Origin: Salinispora vitiensis
Lineage (GTDB): Bacteria > Actinomycetota > Actinomycetes > Mycobacteriales > Micromonosporaceae
Length of the DNA stretch: 64,000 bases
Direction of reading: 5' to 3'
NCBI RefSeq assembly: GCF_000378825.1
Contig: NZ_KB900388.1
Span: 2,797,818 to 2,861,817, forward strand
Shown: piece by piece, positions 41,885-50,022 of the stretch
How positions within the stretch are numbered: the stretch's first letter is position 1
How the letters are laid out: every line of letters starts with the position of its first letter
Notes under the pieces: generated by a model
Told to the model about the DNA's origin: nothing
Database searches by the model: none
Seen by the model: only the letters and a program-made list of their open reading frames with translations
Made by a program: the position numbers and the translations under genes

Positions 41885-42898
41885 GTGACGTTGAAGTCTG
41901 CCCTGCGCTGGTCCATCATGGCCGGCCTGACGCTCGCGCTGGTCGCGACCGGACCGGTGAGCGCCGAACCAACCACGAGCACGACCGACCCTGGCAGCAT
42001 CGTGAGTGACGTCAGCCGCACCAGCGATGGTCGGGAACTCACCAACGAGGAAGCCCTTAGCGAGCTCCGCGAATACTGGACACCTGAGCGGATGGCTAAC
42101 GCCATCCCCATGGACCGCGCGGAGGTGGAGGGCGCGCCCACGGTGCCGCAGCAGGCACCCAAGGCGGACGGGCCGCCGATTACTATCAGCGAACCGGCAC
42201 CGCCGAGCATCACCCGCAGCCCCAACGCCCCAACCAGCGTCGACTCGGTTGCTACTGGGAAAGTCTTCTTTACTAAGTCCAGCGGCGGCGATTACGTCTG
42301 CTCGGCGAGTGCGGTGAACAGCCCCTCGGGGCGGCTGGTCTCCACCGCCGGACACTGTGTGCATGATGGAGGCAAAGACAGCGATGGCTGGCACGAATCG
42401 TTCATTTTCGCGCCAGCCTATGATGATGGTATGGATGTAACGACCGGACTGTGGGCTGCGGTAAGAAAATTCACTTTCGTCGGGTGGTCGCAAAACGAGA
42501 AGCGCCAGTACGATGTGGGTTTCGTCGTAACAAGCCCCCTGATCGGGTCGGGGGTACTCAGGGATACTGTTGGTGCTCACGGTCTAATATTGGACTTTCC
42601 GTTCGGCAAAGTCACGGAAATCAGCTATCCGACCAACTTCCACAACGGCCAACGGCCCTTCTTCAACGTGGATGACTCGGCCGAGCTGCGGGATGACGTA
42701 TACGTTGGGATTGACACCCCATCGGAGGGCGGCGCCAGCGGGTCTCCCTTCCTGACCGATTACAACGGTGGCGTGGGTTATATTAACAGCATACATACTC
42801 ACGGCTATTCGTCTATCCCTGGGAAAGGCTGGGGGCCGCTATTCGGCGCTCATGTCGGGGACCTTTATGACGACGTGGAAGAGTACGCCGCCTCCTAA
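41885..42898 (+). CDS. Secreted trypsin-like (V8/glutamyl-type) serine protease
   Basis: This 337-residue secreted protease has signal peptide MTLKSALRWSIMAGLTLALV..VSA, a propeptide of about 95 residues, and a chymotrypsin-fold catalytic domain. The triad is His157 in STAGHCVHD, Asp210 in RQYDVGFV, and Ser285 in EGGASGSPF. The GASGSP form suggests a V8/glutamyl endopeptidase-like branch. GTG 41885 has GAGAGGA upstream. The coding sequence uses clearly more A/T-ending codons than its neighbours (for example stretches like ACTAAGTCC and TATGATGATGGTATG), suggesting horizontal acquisition. Short direct repeats flank it. Confidence 0.85.
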   Translation: MTLKSALRWSIMAGLTLALVATGPVSAEPTTSTTDPGSIVSDVSRTSDGRELTNEEALSELREYWTPERMANAIPMDRAEVEGAPTVPQQAPKADGPPITISEPAPPSITRSPNAPTSVDSVATGKVFFTKSSGGDYVCSASAVNSPSGRLVSTAGHCVHDGGKDSDGWHESFIFAPAYDDGMDVTTGLWAAVRKFTFVGWSQNEKRQYDVGFVVTSPLIGSGVLRDTVGAHGLILDFPFGKVTEISYPTNFHNGQRPFFNVDDSAELRDDVYVGIDTPSEGGASGSPFLTDYNGGVGYINSIHTHGYSSIPGKGWGPLFGAHVGDLYDDVEEYAAS

Positions 42899-42945
42899 GT
42901 TCAGGGTCAACCGTAGTTGACCGCCGACCAAGAAACGCGTGGGCT

Positions 42946-42968
42946 GCCCCGGACATGACGGGGCGCCC
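42946..42968. repeat. Direct repeat, right copy; self-complementary hairpin
   Basis: This near-copy of 41713-41735 also pairs with itself: GCCCC (42946-42950) with GGGGC (42960-42964). It may act as the protease terminator as well as mark the edge of an insertion. Confidence 0.55.
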
Positions 42969-43186
42969 GTCCGGCAACACGTAGGGCAACCACGGCCACC
43001 GCGCCTCTCCGATCTTGCTGAGCATCGGGCTCGGAAGAGCGCCGGGTAGCTGTGTGTTTTCAGATTTGTCCTCAGATAGTGATCACACGATGTACTTGAT
43101 CGCCACCGGTCGACCACTGACATGACGAAGGGCCTGGTCAAGTCGCGGCGGTCATGGCCGCACCGTAGGCGGGGTGACTCGAACCG

Positions 43187-43642
43187 CTATCGAACGCCGC
43201 CGGTAGGCAGCCACGCCTCGTCGTCGGTGGCGCGGGCGAGCACCCGGCGCAGCAGCAGTCGCAGCGCCTCCCGCTCGTGGTCGCCGAGGTCGGCGGTGAG
43301 CCGCCGCTCGACGCGGCCGACCGCGGTGCTCATCCGGGAGATGAGGTGCGGCGCGTTCGGAGTGAGGTCGATGCGGCGGCTGCGCCCGTCGACGCCGGCG
43401 GTGCGGCGCAGGTATCCGGCCTGTTCCAGCTGGCCGATCATCTCGTGCGTCGACTGCCGGCTGACGCCGAGCTGGCGGGCGATTTCGGAGGTGGACAGCT
43501 CGGGTTCGCGCTGGAGCTGGGTGAGCAGCCCGAACTGCCGGGTGGTGACCCCGTACGGGCGCAGCGCCTCGTCCGCCCACCGGCTGGCGACGGTGGCGGC
43601 GCCGGCGAACAGGTAGGGCAGCAAGGTGCCGTCGTCGTCCAC
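43187..43642 (-). CDS. MarR-family transcriptional regulator
   Basis: This 151-residue winged-helix regulator has the MarR layout: a long first helix (PYLFAGAATVASRWADEALR), the HTH ELSTSEIARQLGVSRQSTHE, the wing GYLRRTAGVDGRSRRIDLTP, and dimerisation helices at both ends. It is divergent from the ABC exporter operon and a perfect palindrome lies between them, so it most likely represses its own gene and the exporter until a ligand binds. GTG 43642 has AAGGGGGG upstream. Confidence 0.9.
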   Translation of the reverse strand: MDDDGTLLPYLFAGAATVASRWADEALRPYGVTTRQFGLLTQLQREPELSTSEIARQLGVSRQSTHEMIGQLEQAGYLRRTAGVDGRSRRIDLTPNAPHLISRMSTAVGRVERRLTADLGDHEREALRLLLRRVLARATDDEAWLPTGGVR

Positions 43643-43652
43643 GTTCCCCCCT

Positions 43653-43669
43653 TGTCAGGCTCCCTGACA
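43653..43669. promoter_or_regulatory. MarR operator candidate TGTCAGG-CTC-CCTGACA
   Basis: This perfect 7+3+7 palindrome lies 10 nt from the MarR start and 66 nt from the ABC transporter start, over the likely marR promoter/transcript start (TACGTT on the reverse strand) and next to a possible TTGTCA..TATGAA promoter for the exporter. Size and location fit a MarR dimer site. Confidence 0.65.
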
Positions 43670-43734
43670 GAAACGTATGAAACTCCCCTAGCCTGATTTA
43701 GTCAAGTGCACGATCCCGATTGGGAGCCGAATCG

Positions 43735-44712
43735 ATGATCCAAACTCGTGCCCTCACCCGGAGCTTCCGGGTCAAGAAAGGAGTCGTCGAAGCCGTACGC
43801 GGCCTCGATCTGTCCGTCTCCGAGGGGGAGCTGGTGGCTTTCCTCGGACCCAACGGCGCCGGCAAGTCGACCAGCCTGCGCATGCTCACCTCGCTGCTGT
43901 CGCCGACCTCGGGAACCGCCGTCGTCGCCGGGCACGACGTGGTCCGTGAACCCGCGCAGGTGCGCCGGCACATCGGTTATCTGGGACAGGGCAACAACGC
44001 CGGGCACCTGTATGAACCCCGCGACGAGCTCTACAACCAGGGCCGCTTCTACGGGATGGACCGGCGCGCGGCCCGCCGACGCGCCGACGAGCTGCTGACC
44101 GACTTCGACCTGGCGCCGATGGCGCGCCGGCGGGTCGGTTCGCTATCCGGTGGTCAGCGCCGCCGCCTCGACATCGCGCTGGCGCTGGTACACCGGCCGA
44201 GGCTGCTCTTTCTCGACGAGCCCTCGACCGGCCTCGACCCGCAGAGCCGGGCCCACATCTGGCAGCACATCCGGCGCCTGCACGAGTTGCACGGCACCAC
44301 CATCTTCTTCTCCACCCACTACCTGGAGGAGGCCGACCAGTACGCGGGACGCGTACTGATCATCGACAACGGCCGGGTGGCCGCCGACGACCGGCCGGAG
44401 CGGCTTAAGGAGCAACAAGCCGGCGACTGCATCACGGTCACGACGGGCGACGAGGAGTCGGCTCGGCACGCGGCCACGGTCGGCGAGCAGGTGCCGGGCG
44501 CACACGGCGCGACGGCGGACGGCAAGACCGTACGTCTGCGGTTGGGAGACGGCGCGGTCGGGCTGCCGGAGTACCTGCGTGCCCTGGAGGCCGCCGGGGT
44601 CAAGGCGCTCACCGCGGAGCTGAGCCGGCCCACCCTCGACGACGTCTTCCTCAATCTGACGGGTCGCCGGCTGCGCGAGACTGCCGCCGAGCAGGCGGGT
44701 GGCGAGGCATGA
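43735..44712 (+). CDS. ABC exporter ATPase, DrrA-like
   Basis: This 325-residue ATPase has Walker A GPNGAGKS at 38-45, the signature LSGGQRRRLDIALALVH near 142, Walker B LLFLDEPSTGLDP near 159, and the switch His in FFSTHYLEEAD near 190. The C-terminal extension (230-325, ending DDVFLNLTGRRL) is typical of DrrA-type drug-export ATPases. It overlaps the permease gene by 4 nt. MarR regulation is likely. ATG 43735 has GGGAG upstream. Confidence 0.92.
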   Translation: MIQTRALTRSFRVKKGVVEAVRGLDLSVSEGELVAFLGPNGAGKSTSLRMLTSLLSPTSGTAVVAGHDVVREPAQVRRHIGYLGQGNNAGHLYEPRDELYNQGRFYGMDRRAARRRADELLTDFDLAPMARRRVGSLSGGQRRRLDIALALVHRPRLLFLDEPSTGLDPQSRAHIWQHIRRLHELHGTTIFFSTHYLEEADQYAGRVLIIDNGRVAADDRPERLKEQQAGDCITVTTGDEESARHAATVGEQVPGAHGATADGKTVRLRLGDGAVGLPEYLRALEAAGVKALTAELSRPTLDDVFLNLTGRRLRETAAEQAGGEA

Positions 44713-45464
44713 AGATGGTGACGGACACCGGGATCGCATTCGCCCGGGAGATGGTGCCCGAGCTGCGGGCCCCTATCGCGCTGGCGGTCAACGCAGTCCT
44801 GCCGCTGCTGTTCCTCGCCCTGTTCGGTCCGCTGCTGACCAGCACGCCGGGCATTGGCGAGGGCTCGCCGTGGCAGTGGTTCCTGCCCGGCATCCTGGTG
44901 CTGCTCGCCCTGTCCGGCACCGCCGGCGCTGGCGGGAATCTGCTCATGGAGATCAACTCTGGTTCGTTCGAGCGGATGCTGGTCACCCCGATGAACCGCA
45001 CCGCGCTGCTGGCCGGTCGCACCCTCAAGGAGGTGTTGACCCTGGCGGCACAGGGTGTGCTGCTGATCCTGGTGCTGCTGCCCACCAGCTTCGAGCTGTT
45101 CCCGCTCGGCGCGCTGGCCGGGCTGGTGCTGCTGGCCACGTTCGGGGTGGGCCTGGGCGCGCTGTCGTTCACGCTCGCGGTGCTCGCCCGCAAGCAGGAG
45201 CAGGTGTTCTACCTCGTCCAGCAGGCGTGCTTCCTGCCGCTGATGCTGCTCTCCGGAGTGCTGCTGCCGATGAGCCTGGCGCCGTCGTGGCTCTACACGG
45301 TCAGCCGGTTCAATCCGGTGACCCACATTGTGGAGGCCGAGCGTGCGCTGTTCGCCGGCCGGTTCGCCGAGCCAGCGGTGCTGTACGGCGGCGTCTGCGC
45401 CCTGGCCATCGCCGGTCTCGGCCTGTTCTTCGGTGCCCGGGTGATGCGCGACGTGCGCGTCTGA
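44709..45464 (+). CDS. ABC-2 type permease, DrrB-like
   Basis: This 251-residue membrane protein has six hydrophobic helices and the ABC-2 (DrrB) signature region NSGSFERMLVTPMNRTALLA near 92-110 and LPLMLLSGVLLPMSLAPSWL near 177. It is coupled to the ATPase by an ATGA overlap and would pair with it as an exporter of a hydrophobic drug, lipid or glycan. A 17-bp terminator follows. Confidence 0.92.
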   Translation: MKMVTDTGIAFAREMVPELRAPIALAVNAVLPLLFLALFGPLLTSTPGIGEGSPWQWFLPGILVLLALSGTAGAGGNLLMEINSGSFERMLVTPMNRTALLAGRTLKEVLTLAAQGVLLILVLLPTSFELFPLGALAGLVLLATFGVGLGALSFTLAVLARKQEQVFYLVQQACFLPLMLLSGVLLPMSLAPSWLYTVSRFNPVTHIVEAERALFAGRFAEPAVLYGGVCALAIAGLGLFFGARVMRDVRV

Positions 45465-45507
45465 CCCACCCGCGGCGGTGCTCAGCTGGCCGCCGCGAGG
45501 AAGCACA

Positions 45508-45545
45508 TGAGGCCCTGACCAGCATTCCTGCTGGTCAGGGCCTCA
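45508..45545. terminator. Strong hairpin terminator (17-bp stem)
   Basis: TGAGGCCCTGACCAGCA (45508-45524) pairs perfectly with TGCTGGTCAGGGCCTCA (45529-45545) around TTCC. It can serve both the ABC operon (+) and the tRNA (-). Confidence 0.92.
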
Positions 45546-45550
45546 CTTTG

Positions 45551-45624
45551 AGCCGCCTGACGGAATCGAACCGTCGACCTACGCATTACGAGTGCGTCGC
45601 TCTAGCCGACTGAGCTAAGGCGGC
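45551..45624 (-). tRNA. trnT: tRNA-Thr, anticodon CGU
   Basis: The reverse strand folds into a full cloverleaf of 74 nt: acceptor GCCGCCT/AGGCGGC, D stem GCTC/GAGC, anticodon stem ACGCA/TGCGT with loop CTCGTAA (anticodon CGT), T stem GACGG/CCGTC with loop TTCGATT, discriminator T. CCA is not encoded. The anticodon reads ACG threonine codons. Confidence 0.97.
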
Positions 45625-45777
45625 AACGATCAGCAAGTGTACGCCACCCGGCCGGGCCCGCCGATTGGGATCCCCACCGGGACCGCGGGGCCGAGCGCGG
45701 CACCTTCCCCGGACCGGGGGCCGTAACCTGACGTTCTCCAGATAGCGCCGCCGACCCGACCGCACTACGCTGCGCAG

Positions 45778-47631
45778 ATGACGGACGACCATGCTGCTGG
45801 CCTCCCAGACCAGCATCCCACTCCGCACGGGTCGGACGGCAACGGTGACCAGGACGAGCAGGGCCCCGGTCACCGGGGCGCTGGTCCGGGACCGACGACC
45901 CAACGGCCCGAGCCCCCGCCGAGTGGCCCACACGCCAGTGAGGCGGCCGGCGGGCAGCCGGCGCACCGCCCCCGCAGCACCGACCCGCTCGAGCTGGGCT
46001 TCACCCCACGCAGGCCGGTGCCGTGGCTGGCGCCGCTTCTGCTGATCAGCACCGGTATCCGGACGCTACTCGCGCTGCTATTCGGCGCCTACCTGGACAA
46101 ACGGGAGCTACAGCACACCTTCGACGCGACGGTGACCCGGCAGGTCGGGCCGGACGGTGGGCTCTGGCTGGACTACGTCGCCGACCTGGGTGATGGCTTC
46201 GACGCCACGTACTCGGTGGCGTACCTGCTGGCCCAGCGGGAGCTGACGGTGGACGGGCATCGGCTGCCCCGGGCGCAGGTGCTGGTGCTGGGGGGTGATC
46301 AGGTCTACCCGTCGGCGGCCTTCGACACGTATGAGGACCGGTGCAAGGGCCCGTACCAGGCGGCGCTGCCGGTCACCCCGCCCGAAAAGCCGACGCTCTT
46401 CGCGATCCCCGGCAACCACGACTGGTACGACGGTCTCACCGCGTTCCTGCGCCTCTTCGTCCGGTCCCGGGACCGGCACTTCGGCGGCTGGAGCACCGCG
46501 CAGACCCGGTCGTATTTCGCGGTGGAGTTGCCGGCGGACTGGTGGTTGTTCGGCCTGGATGACCAGTCCGGCTCATACCTGGACGACCCGCAGCTCAGCT
46601 ACTTCGACTCGGTGGCGGAGCGGCTGGGGCCGCAGAGCCGGGTGATCCTGGCCGTACCGATGCCGACCTGGACCAAGGCCACCACCAAAGACCCCTCGGC
46701 GTACGACTCGATCGACTATTTCATCCGCACCATCGTCGCGCCGACCGGCGCCCAGGTACGCCTGCTCATCTCCGGCGACCACCACCACTACGCCCGTTAC
46801 GCGGGGCCGGGCCGCCAGCTGATCACCTGTGGTGGCGGCGGCGCGTACCTCTATCCGACGCACCTGTTGCCCCAGCGCATCGAGGTCCCGCCGAAGGGGA
46901 CGCGGGCGCGGCGGGCGAGCGCCCCGCACTCCTACGAGCTGGCGGGACGCTACCCGGAAGCGGCGCGGTCCCGACGGTACGCCTGGGGCATCTTCCCGCG
47001 GCTGCCGTGGCGCAACCCGGGCTTCACCACGCTGCTCGGCGCCCTGTACACCCTGCTGATCCTGTCGATGGTCGGCGTCTCCACGAACCACAACGGCACC
47101 CAGCTACGGCTGTTCAGCGTTCCGTTGGTGGCGATGCTGCTGGTGACCCTGACCGCGACGGTCCTCTTCGCCGAGGCACCCAGTGCCGTGCAGCGACGGC
47201 TCCGGCACTGGCTGCTCGGCCTGGGGCACGGCCTGGCCCACCTGGGTTTGGCGGCCGCCGGCACCTGGGTGTGGCTGGCGCTGCCGTTCCACGACTGGCC
47301 GTGGCCGCTGTCGGTGGTCGCCGCGGTTGTCTTCTTCGGCTCGGTGGGCGGGCTGGTGGCCAGCCAGCTGGTGGCGGCGTACCTCCTGGTCGCCAGCGCC
47401 TTCGGGGTCAACGCCAACGAGCTCTTCGCCGGGCAGGGGATCGAGGACGCGAAGGGTTTTGTCCGCATGCGCATCGCCCCGGACGGGACGTTGACGATCT
47501 ACCCGATCGGGGTGGATCGGGTGAGTCGCCACTGGCAGGTCAACCCCGACCAGTCGCCCGAATCGTCGTGGCTGGTCCCGCGGACCCCGCTGGAGCCCCG
47601 CCTGGCCGAGCCCCCGGTGGTCCTCCGCTGA
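45778..47631 (+). CDS. Membrane metallophosphoesterase
   Basis: This 617-residue protein starts with a disordered Gly/Pro/Asp/His-rich segment (1-75), then a membrane helix pair near 80-108, a calcineurin-like metallophosphoesterase domain (DYVADLGDGFD, VLVLGGDQVYPSA, IPGNHDWYDG near 200-210, LISGDHHHYARY near 320) and four hydrophobic helices near 420-545. The family hydrolyses phosphoesters or phosphoanhydrides with two metals bound by the Asp/His motifs. Localisation at the membrane is clear; the substrate is unknown. Confidence 0.85.
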   Translation: MTDDHAAGLPDQHPTPHGSDGNGDQDEQGPGHRGAGPGPTTQRPEPPPSGPHASEAAGGQPAHRPRSTDPLELGFTPRRPVPWLAPLLLISTGIRTLLALLFGAYLDKRELQHTFDATVTRQVGPDGGLWLDYVADLGDGFDATYSVAYLLAQRELTVDGHRLPRAQVLVLGGDQVYPSAAFDTYEDRCKGPYQAALPVTPPEKPTLFAIPGNHDWYDGLTAFLRLFVRSRDRHFGGWSTAQTRSYFAVELPADWWLFGLDDQSGSYLDDPQLSYFDSVAERLGPQSRVILAVPMPTWTKATTKDPSAYDSIDYFIRTIVAPTGAQVRLLISGDHHHYARYAGPGRQLITCGGGGAYLYPTHLLPQRIEVPPKGTRARRASAPHSYELAGRYPEAARSRRYAWGIFPRLPWRNPGFTTLLGALYTLLILSMVGVSTNHNGTQLRLFSVPLVAMLLVTLTATVLFAEAPSAVQRRLRHWLLGLGHGLAHLGLAAAGTWVWLALPFHDWPWPLSVVAAVVFFGSVGGLVASQLVAAYLLVASAFGVNANELFAGQGIEDAKGFVRMRIAPDGTLTIYPIGVDRVSRHWQVNPDQSPESSWLVPRTPLEPRLAEPPVVLR

Positions 47632-47663
47632 ACCACCGGCCGCCGCTCGCGCCGCGGTTGGGG

Positions 47664-48497
47664 TCAGTCGCGGTCGCGGGACTCGTACGCCTGGCGCGAT
47701 CCGCAGACGTCGGAGAGCGCGCACCGTCGAATGGATCCGTCGGAGATCTGCCGGACGGTGACCGTCTCGCTCGGTGGATGCCGGGACACCACCTTCGCCG
47801 TTCCCGCTGGTGTCTCGACTCGCTGACCCGAGGCGGGGTAGGAACCGCTGCCGGAGTAGAGCGGATGCTCGAACTTGAGGCAGCACATCAGCCGACCGCA
47901 CGCGCCGGAGATGCGCAGCGGGTTGAGGGGCAGATCCTGGTCCTTGGCCATTCGGATGGTCACCGGCTCGAAGTCGGTGAGGAAGGTGGCGCAGCACAGG
48001 TCCCGCCCGCACGAGCCGATGCCGCCCTGCGCCCGGGCCGAGTCACGGGCGGAGAGCTGACGCAGCTCGACCCGGCAGTGCAGGGTCGCGCCGAGGTCCC
48101 GGACCAGCGCCCGGAAGTCGACCCGGTGCGGGGCGGTGAAGTAGATCGTGCTCCGCTCGCCGCCCTCCGTCGCACCGCGCACGTGGTCCACGGCGACCAC
48201 CTTCATCGGCAGGTCGTGCTCCCGGATCAGGCGTTTCGCCGCGACCTTCGCCTCGGCTCTGCGTCGGCGCAGCAGCTCGTCGCGGCGCAGATCCTCCGCC
48301 TGGGCCAGCCCGGCCAGGCGCGGGAACCCCTCCGTGTCGTCGGAGGTCCACTGGGCGGCCCAGACGCACTCGGCCACCTCGGGCCCCTCGTCGGTGGGGA
48401 CCAGTACCTTGTCGCCGACCTGAGGCCGAAACTCACCCGGATCGAAGTAGTAGAGGCGCCCGTACCGGTGGAAACTGACCGCGCAGAGCATGCCCAT
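47664..48497 (-). CDS. ricT: RicT/YaaT-like PSP1-domain protein
   Basis: This 277-residue protein begins MGMLCAVSFHRYGRLYYFDP, with the PSP1 domain after it: SARAQGGIGSCGRDLCCATF and RISGACGRLMCCLKFEHPLY contain the conserved cysteine clusters that in the Bacillus RicAFT complex hold iron-sulfur clusters and promote RNA maturation. It is downstream of holB and the three-gene ESX/YbaB-like operon on the same strand, as commonly seen near holB. The function in actinobacteria is not established. Confidence 0.88.
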   Translation of the reverse strand: MGMLCAVSFHRYGRLYYFDPGEFRPQVGDKVLVPTDEGPEVAECVWAAQWTSDDTEGFPRLAGLAQAEDLRRDELLRRRRAEAKVAAKRLIREHDLPMKVVAVDHVRGATEGGERSTIYFTAPHRVDFRALVRDLGATLHCRVELRQLSARDSARAQGGIGSCGRDLCCATFLTDFEPVTIRMAKDQDLPLNPLRISGACGRLMCCLKFEHPLYSGSGSYPASGQRVETPAGTAKVVSRHPPSETVTVRQISDGSIRRCALSDVCGSRQAYESRDRD

Positions 48498-48560
48498 GCC
48501 CCCACCCTACGTCGCTGCCGGGCCCGTCCTGAGCCACACTCTCGGCCGGCGCGGGGGTGC

Positions 48561-49256
48561 TCACCATCCGACGTGGGTCGGGGTGTCGTAGCGGGGCGTC
48601 CCGATGACCGGCTCCCGCCAGGGGGACTCGGCCAGGTTAGGGCCCCAGTGCCGCAGAAGTGTCTCCACCCCGTCGTAGGCGGCGGAGAGCACCGCCAGCA
48701 CCTGTGCGCCGATCTCGGCCGCCTCGACCTCCGCCGCGGGGTGTGGCACCGGCACCGCGAACTGCGCCGAGGCCGCAGCGGGCGCCGACGTCGCGACGAC
48801 CACGGCCACCGCCTCGGTCGAGCCCAACGCGCCGGCCAGGGTCCGGGCGAGCGTACGCCGACTGCCCTCGATCCAATCGGCGATGGCATCGGCGTAGCCG
48901 GCGGTCGACTCCAACCGCCCCACCAGGCTCTCCGGCCCCTCGTCGAGGTGACGCAGCAGCGCGGCCCGGTACTCCCCGAAGGCGGTCCCGGCGGCGCCGG
49001 ACCAGCGCACCGGTGCGGTGAGCGCGGCGGAGACCTCGTCATACCCCCGGATCAGCTGACGCACCGACCGGCCGGCATCGGAGAAGGCCACGGCGGGTAG
49101 CTCCAGGAAGCTCCGCACCGCCGCACCGGGTAGCACCTGCATGCGGCGCAGCAACGGCCAGACCCGGTGCCCCTCCGGGGCACCGGTGGCGAGCAGGGTG
49201 TCGACCCGACGCAGCAGGTCAAGGCCGGGCTCGGCGATTCGGTCCAGTGGGTCCAT
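48561..49256 (-). CDS. WXG-like / ESX-associated helical protein
   Basis: This 231-residue helical protein (ATG 49256, overlapping the previous stop as TGATG) has a WXG-type turn, RWSGAAGTAFGEYRAALLRH near 92, in a helix-turn-helix, an Ala-rich mid-segment and a C-terminal helix ending DTPTHVGW. It resembles proteins of type VII secretion-linked clusters, but no EccC-type ATPase is in the window. A role as exported or partner protein is inferred only. Confidence 0.6.
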   Translation of the reverse strand: MDPLDRIAEPGLDLLRRVDTLLATGAPEGHRVWPLLRRMQVLPGAAVRSFLELPAVAFSDAGRSVRQLIRGYDEVSAALTAPVRWSGAAGTAFGEYRAALLRHLDEGPESLVGRLESTAGYADAIADWIEGSRRTLARTLAGALGSTEAVAVVVATSAPAAASAQFAVPVPHPAAEVEAAEIGAQVLAVLSAAYDGVETLLRHWGPNLAESPWREPVIGTPRYDTPTHVGW

Positions 49257-49561
49257 CACGTCTCCCCCAGGAACTGCCAACGCGCGTCCTGGTCGGTCTC
49301 GACGTAGTTGTCGGCGGCGGACCGGACGGCGGCTGCCACCGCGGCCAGCCGCTGGGCGGCCAGGTGAGCCTCGCGGGCCCGATCACCGGTGGCGGCGGTC
49401 CACTGCCGGTGCAGGGCCCGGCCAATCTCGCCGGGGCGTCCCACCGCATCGCCGCCAAAGGCGACTCCCGGCGGGTCGGCGGCCGGAGCAGCGTAGGAAA
49501 GGTCGGTCAGGGTGTCGCTCGCCGCCTCCAGCCGACCGGCGAGGGAGCGCAACGTCTCCAT
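49256..49561 (-). CDS. EspC/WXG-like small helical protein
   Basis: This 101-residue protein is a helical hairpin: METLRSLAGRLEAASDTLTD, turn region with Gly/Asp, and EAHLAAQRLAAVAAAVRSAA, ending NYVETDQDARWQFLGET. The length and the C-terminal Y..D..A pattern resemble EspC/DUF2580-type ESX substrates. It is translationally coupled to the next gene and directly abuts the YbaB-like gene. Confidence 0.6.
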   Translation of the reverse strand: METLRSLAGRLEAASDTLTDLSYAAPAADPPGVAFGGDAVGRPGEIGRALHRQWTAATGDRAREAHLAAQRLAAVAAAVRSAADNYVETDQDARWQFLGET

Positions 49562-49891
49562 TCACGCCCCCGTGAGCGGACGGTAGGCGGCGAAGGTCTC
49601 GTTGTGTAGCTTTTCCCGCGCCCACTGCGCGGCGTCCGCTGCGGCGGTGACCGCCGCCTGCACGGACCCGGCGACGTCGCCGGGCCGGCGGTTCTGCAAC
49701 GTGCCGAGGAACCGCACGCCGGTGATCCGCCCCGCCGCGGTGACCGCCACCTCGACCAGCCCGTCCGGCGAACGGACCGTGACCTCGACTGTCGTCACCG
49801 CCTGGTCGAACTCGGACTGCAGGGACTCGATCCGGCGGTAGCGCCGCACCGCCTCCTCGATCCAGGTTTCGTCGATCTCCCCCCGCGGCAT
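49562..49891 (-). CDS. YbaB/EbfC-family nucleoid-associated-like protein
   Basis: This 109-residue protein has the YbaB layout: a helix EEAVRRYRRIESLQSEFDQA, strands TVEVTVRSPDGLVEVAVTAA and GRITGVRFLG, and a C-terminal helix (AVTAAADAAQWAREKLHNET). The family binds DNA as dimers, but members encoded beside WXG/EspC proteins may instead belong to secretion clusters. It is first in a three-gene operon. Confidence 0.7.
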   Translation of the reverse strand: MPRGEIDETWIEEAVRRYRRIESLQSEFDQAVTTVEVTVRSPDGLVEVAVTAAGRITGVRFLGTLQNRRPGDVAGSVQAAVTAAADAAQWAREKLHNETFAAYRPLTGA

Positions 49892-50022
49892 CGGCGTCCT
49901 CCCACACTGGAATAACTCAGCGTCGCCCCCGCGTCACTTTGGCACCCCGGACCGTACCGCACCGAAGTGGAGTGTGTCGATGCCGCGAAACTGTCCCGCC
50001 AGCGGGGCAACAGGGGGTCTGG

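Noticed and set aside
43168..43190. tRNA 3' end or attachment site, because the reverse strand reads GGTTCGAGTC
   Set aside because: No complementary T stem, acceptor stem or anticodon arm can be built around it.
47007..49100. 697-codon + strand frame crossing the metallophosphoesterase, ricT and the ESX-like gene
   Set aside because: It overlaps three supported genes in other frames and has no recognisable domain.
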